Assembly (NCBI GenBank): GCA_036522595.1
Contig: DATDFL010000286.1
Location: forward strand, 1 to 13,473
DNA: 13,473 nt
Direction of reading: 5' to 3'
Origin: AC-32 sp036522595
Lineage (GTDB): Bacteria; Actinomycetota; Thermoleophilia; Gaiellales; Gaiellaceae
A model generated the notes under the pieces. It was not told where the DNA came from. It was given only the letters and a program-made list of their open reading frames with translations, and did not search any database. Shown piece by piece: positions 12,181 to 13,473 of the stretch (positions are counted from its first letter, which is position 1; each line of letters opens with the position of its first letter). The position numbers and the translations under genes are program-made.

Positions 12181-13325
12181 CGGGTCTCCTCGACGCGCGC
12201 TCCGAAGCCGCCCTCTGCGAGCTCGACGTCGACGCTCTCGCCGGGCTCGACCGCACCGCCCGAGCGGACGATCGCGCCCTCGCTACGGACGATCGCGTAG
12301 CCGCGCTCCAGCGTTGCGTGCGGAGAGAGGGCCCTGAGACGGCCGCCCGCGTGCTCCAGGCGAGCCCGGCCGCGCTCGAGCAGCAGGCGCGGAGCTCTGT
12401 CGAGCCGTTCGTGTGCCCGGTCGAGCCGCCGCCGCTCCCGTTCCAGCGAACGCCGGGTGCCGCGCTCGAGCCCCGCGCGCGCCCGGTCGAGCCGCTGCAG
12501 CAGATCGGCGAGATCCGGCACGACGAGCCGAGCCGCCATGCTCGGGGTCGAGGCACGCGCGTCCGCGGCCAGATCGCACAGCGGCGTGTCCTGCTCGTGG
12601 CCGACCGCGGAGACGATCGGCACCGGGCACGCGGCGACGGCGCGAACGAGCCGCTCATCGCTGAACGGGAGCAAGTCCTCGAAGCTGCCGCCGCCGCGCG
12701 CGAGGACGATCACGTCGACGTCCTCGCGGCAAAGCGCGCGCAGCGTCTCGATGATCGCGCCCGCGGCGCGCGGCCCCTGGACGTAGGTCTCTCCGACGAG
12801 CACGTTGGCCGCCGGGAAGCGGGCGGTCATCGTTGCGAGGACGTCGCGCTTCGCCGCGGCGTCGTTGCCGGTAATGAGGCCGACGCGCCGGGGCAGGAAC
12901 GGCAGCGGCCGCTTCCGCTCTGCCGCGAAGAGCCCTTCCCCGGCCAGCTTCTGCTTCAGGCGCTCCAGCGCCGCGAGGTGCTCGCCGAGCCCGAACCGCT
13001 CGAGCGAGAGCGCCCGCAGCCGGAAATCACCGCGCGCCTCGAAGAGCTCGGGCCGCCCGTAGACGTGCACGCGGTCGCCGTCCTTGAGGTCGAGGCGGAG
13101 GCCGTCGAACTGGCCCCGCGGCATCGAGACGCCGAGGCAGGCGCCGTCGGCCGGATCCTTGAGCGTGAAGAACACGCTCGCCCAGCGCGCCTGCCGCCGC
13201 AGCTCCGTGACCTCGCCTTCGACCCAGACCGTCGGCAGCCGCCCGAGCCACGAGGCGACCCCGCGGTTGAACGCGCCGACGGAGTAGACACGGCGGTCGC
13301 CGTAGTCGATCGCCTCGACCTTCAA
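12177..13325 (-). CDS. xseA: Exodeoxyribonuclease VII large subunit
   Basis: A 382-residue protein, slightly shorter than the usual 400-450. An N-terminal OB fold (about 12-105, VYSVGAFNRGVASWLGRLP, WVEGEV, VFFTLKD) binds single-stranded DNA. The nuclease domain (about 120-265) carries RRVGLITGNDAAAKRDVL, LARGGGSFEDLLPFSDE and SAVGHEQDTPLCDLAADARASTPS, all diagnostic of XseA. An Arg-rich coiled coil (about 268-335) precedes a C-terminal segment with LERGYAIV. The usual TSPTGAAIRD motif is ITGNDAAAKRD here. The start is a TTG at 13325: it lacks an SD but has TAAGTT 7 nt upstream, and no ATG or GTG lies before the OB fold. It forms an operon with xseB. Confidence 0.95.
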   Translation of the reverse strand: MKVEAIDYGDRRVYSVGAFNRGVASWLGRLPTVWVEGEVTELRRQARWASVFFTLKDPADGACLGVSMPRGQFDGLRLDLKDGDRVHVYGRPELFEARGDFRLRALSLERFGLGEHLAALERLKQKLAGEGLFAAERKRPLPFLPRRVGLITGNDAAAKRDVLATMTARFPAANVLVGETYVQGPRAAGAIIETLRALCREDVDVIVLARGGGSFEDLLPFSDERLVRAVAACPVPIVSAVGHEQDTPLCDLAADARASTPSMAARLVVPDLADLLQRLDRARAGLERGTRRSLERERRRLDRAHERLDRAPRLLLERGRARLEHAGGRLRALSPHATLERGYAIVRSEGAIVRSGGAVEPGESVDVELAEGGFGARVEETR

Positions 13326-13332
13326 GAGGTGA

Positions 13333-13338
13333 AACTTA
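13333..13338 (-). promoter_or_regulatory. Candidate -10 box (TAAGTT) of a leaderless xseA mRNA
   Basis: On the minus strand TAAGTT ends 7 nt before the TTG start of xseA. Its TAA is also the stop codon of the upstream gene. This supports the TTG start, which has no SD. Confidence 0.4.
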
Positions 13339-13473
13339 GAGGAGAATCTCGGCTGCGGTTTCCGGGGCGCAGCCCTGCGCGATCAGATCGACGGCGTAGT
13401 GCAGGTCCGCGCTCGAGTGGGCGATCTTCTCGGCCAGCGGGAGCGGGAAGCCGGCCTCCATCAACACGTGCAG
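13336..13473 (-). CDS. C-terminal end of an unrecognised protein, cut by the window edge
   Basis: An open minus-strand frame enters from the right edge and ends with TAA at 13338-13336, 10 nt before the xseA start. The 45 visible residues include VLMEAGFPLPLAEKIAHSSA and DLIAQGCAPETAAEILL, helical in character. I do not recognise the family and cannot give a function. Its codon use (G/C at most third positions) fits a real gene, and it may share an operon with xseA. Confidence 0.55.
   Translation of the reverse strand: MHVLMEAGFPLPLAEKIAHSSADLHYAVDLIAQGCAPETAAEILL

Overview
The window is a gene-dense stretch of a GC-rich bacterial chromosome. Most genes are on the minus strand and gaps are short; several genes lack a Shine-Dalgarno (SD) sequence and instead have a TANNNT hexamer 6-8 nt before the start codon, a leaderless arrangement common in Actinobacteria. 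With the PimA-like glycosyltransferase and the family make-up, I infer a deep-branching actinobacterium (Thermoleophilia: Gaiellales/Solirubrobacterales type). This placement is inference. I saw no rRNA, tRNA, CRISPR array, transposase or integrase, and no gene-free stretch over 300 bases.

Layout. 1-481 (minus): a stand-alone LuxR-type HTH protein, a perfect 14-bp hairpin, and the first 38 codons of a MalT/LAL-type LuxR regulator that runs off the left edge. 543-1553 (minus): an adenosine-deaminase family enzyme with altered active-site positions. 1643-1888 (plus): a small tail-anchored membrane protein, convergent with a secreted L,D-transpeptidase (1891-2586, minus). 2628-5690 (plus): an overlapping three-gene operon of a GT4 glycosyltransferase, a flippase-like membrane protein of the lysylphosphatidylglycerol-synthetase TM family, and a compact glycerate kinase.

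5680-9157 holds sensory and surface genes: a single-domain cyclic-nucleotide-binding (CNB) protein, a secreted cupredoxin-fold protein that has lost three of four copper ligands, an MFS transporter fused to a CNB domain, and, divergent from it, an acidic repeat peptide carrying three D-V-E-(G/A)-H-V-N motifs behind a very strong SD. 9231-11952 (minus) reads, in transcription order: a second CNB protein (about two-thirds identical to the first), an ECF-type sigma factor whose 5' end overlaps it, an 82-aa protein with a possible NHLP-like segment, a subtilase (S8) with no signal peptide, and a GAF-domain protein. 11974-13325 (minus) is xseB/xseA (exonuclease VII), preceded by the end of an unrecognised gene at the right edge.

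The most notable assembly is 7149-11952: three CNB domains (one at the nearby 5680-6099 gene), a sigma factor, a cytoplasmic subtilase, a GAF protein and two unusual small proteins. One reading is a signal-responsive regulatory or peptide-processing locus; nothing in the sequence proves that reaction scheme.
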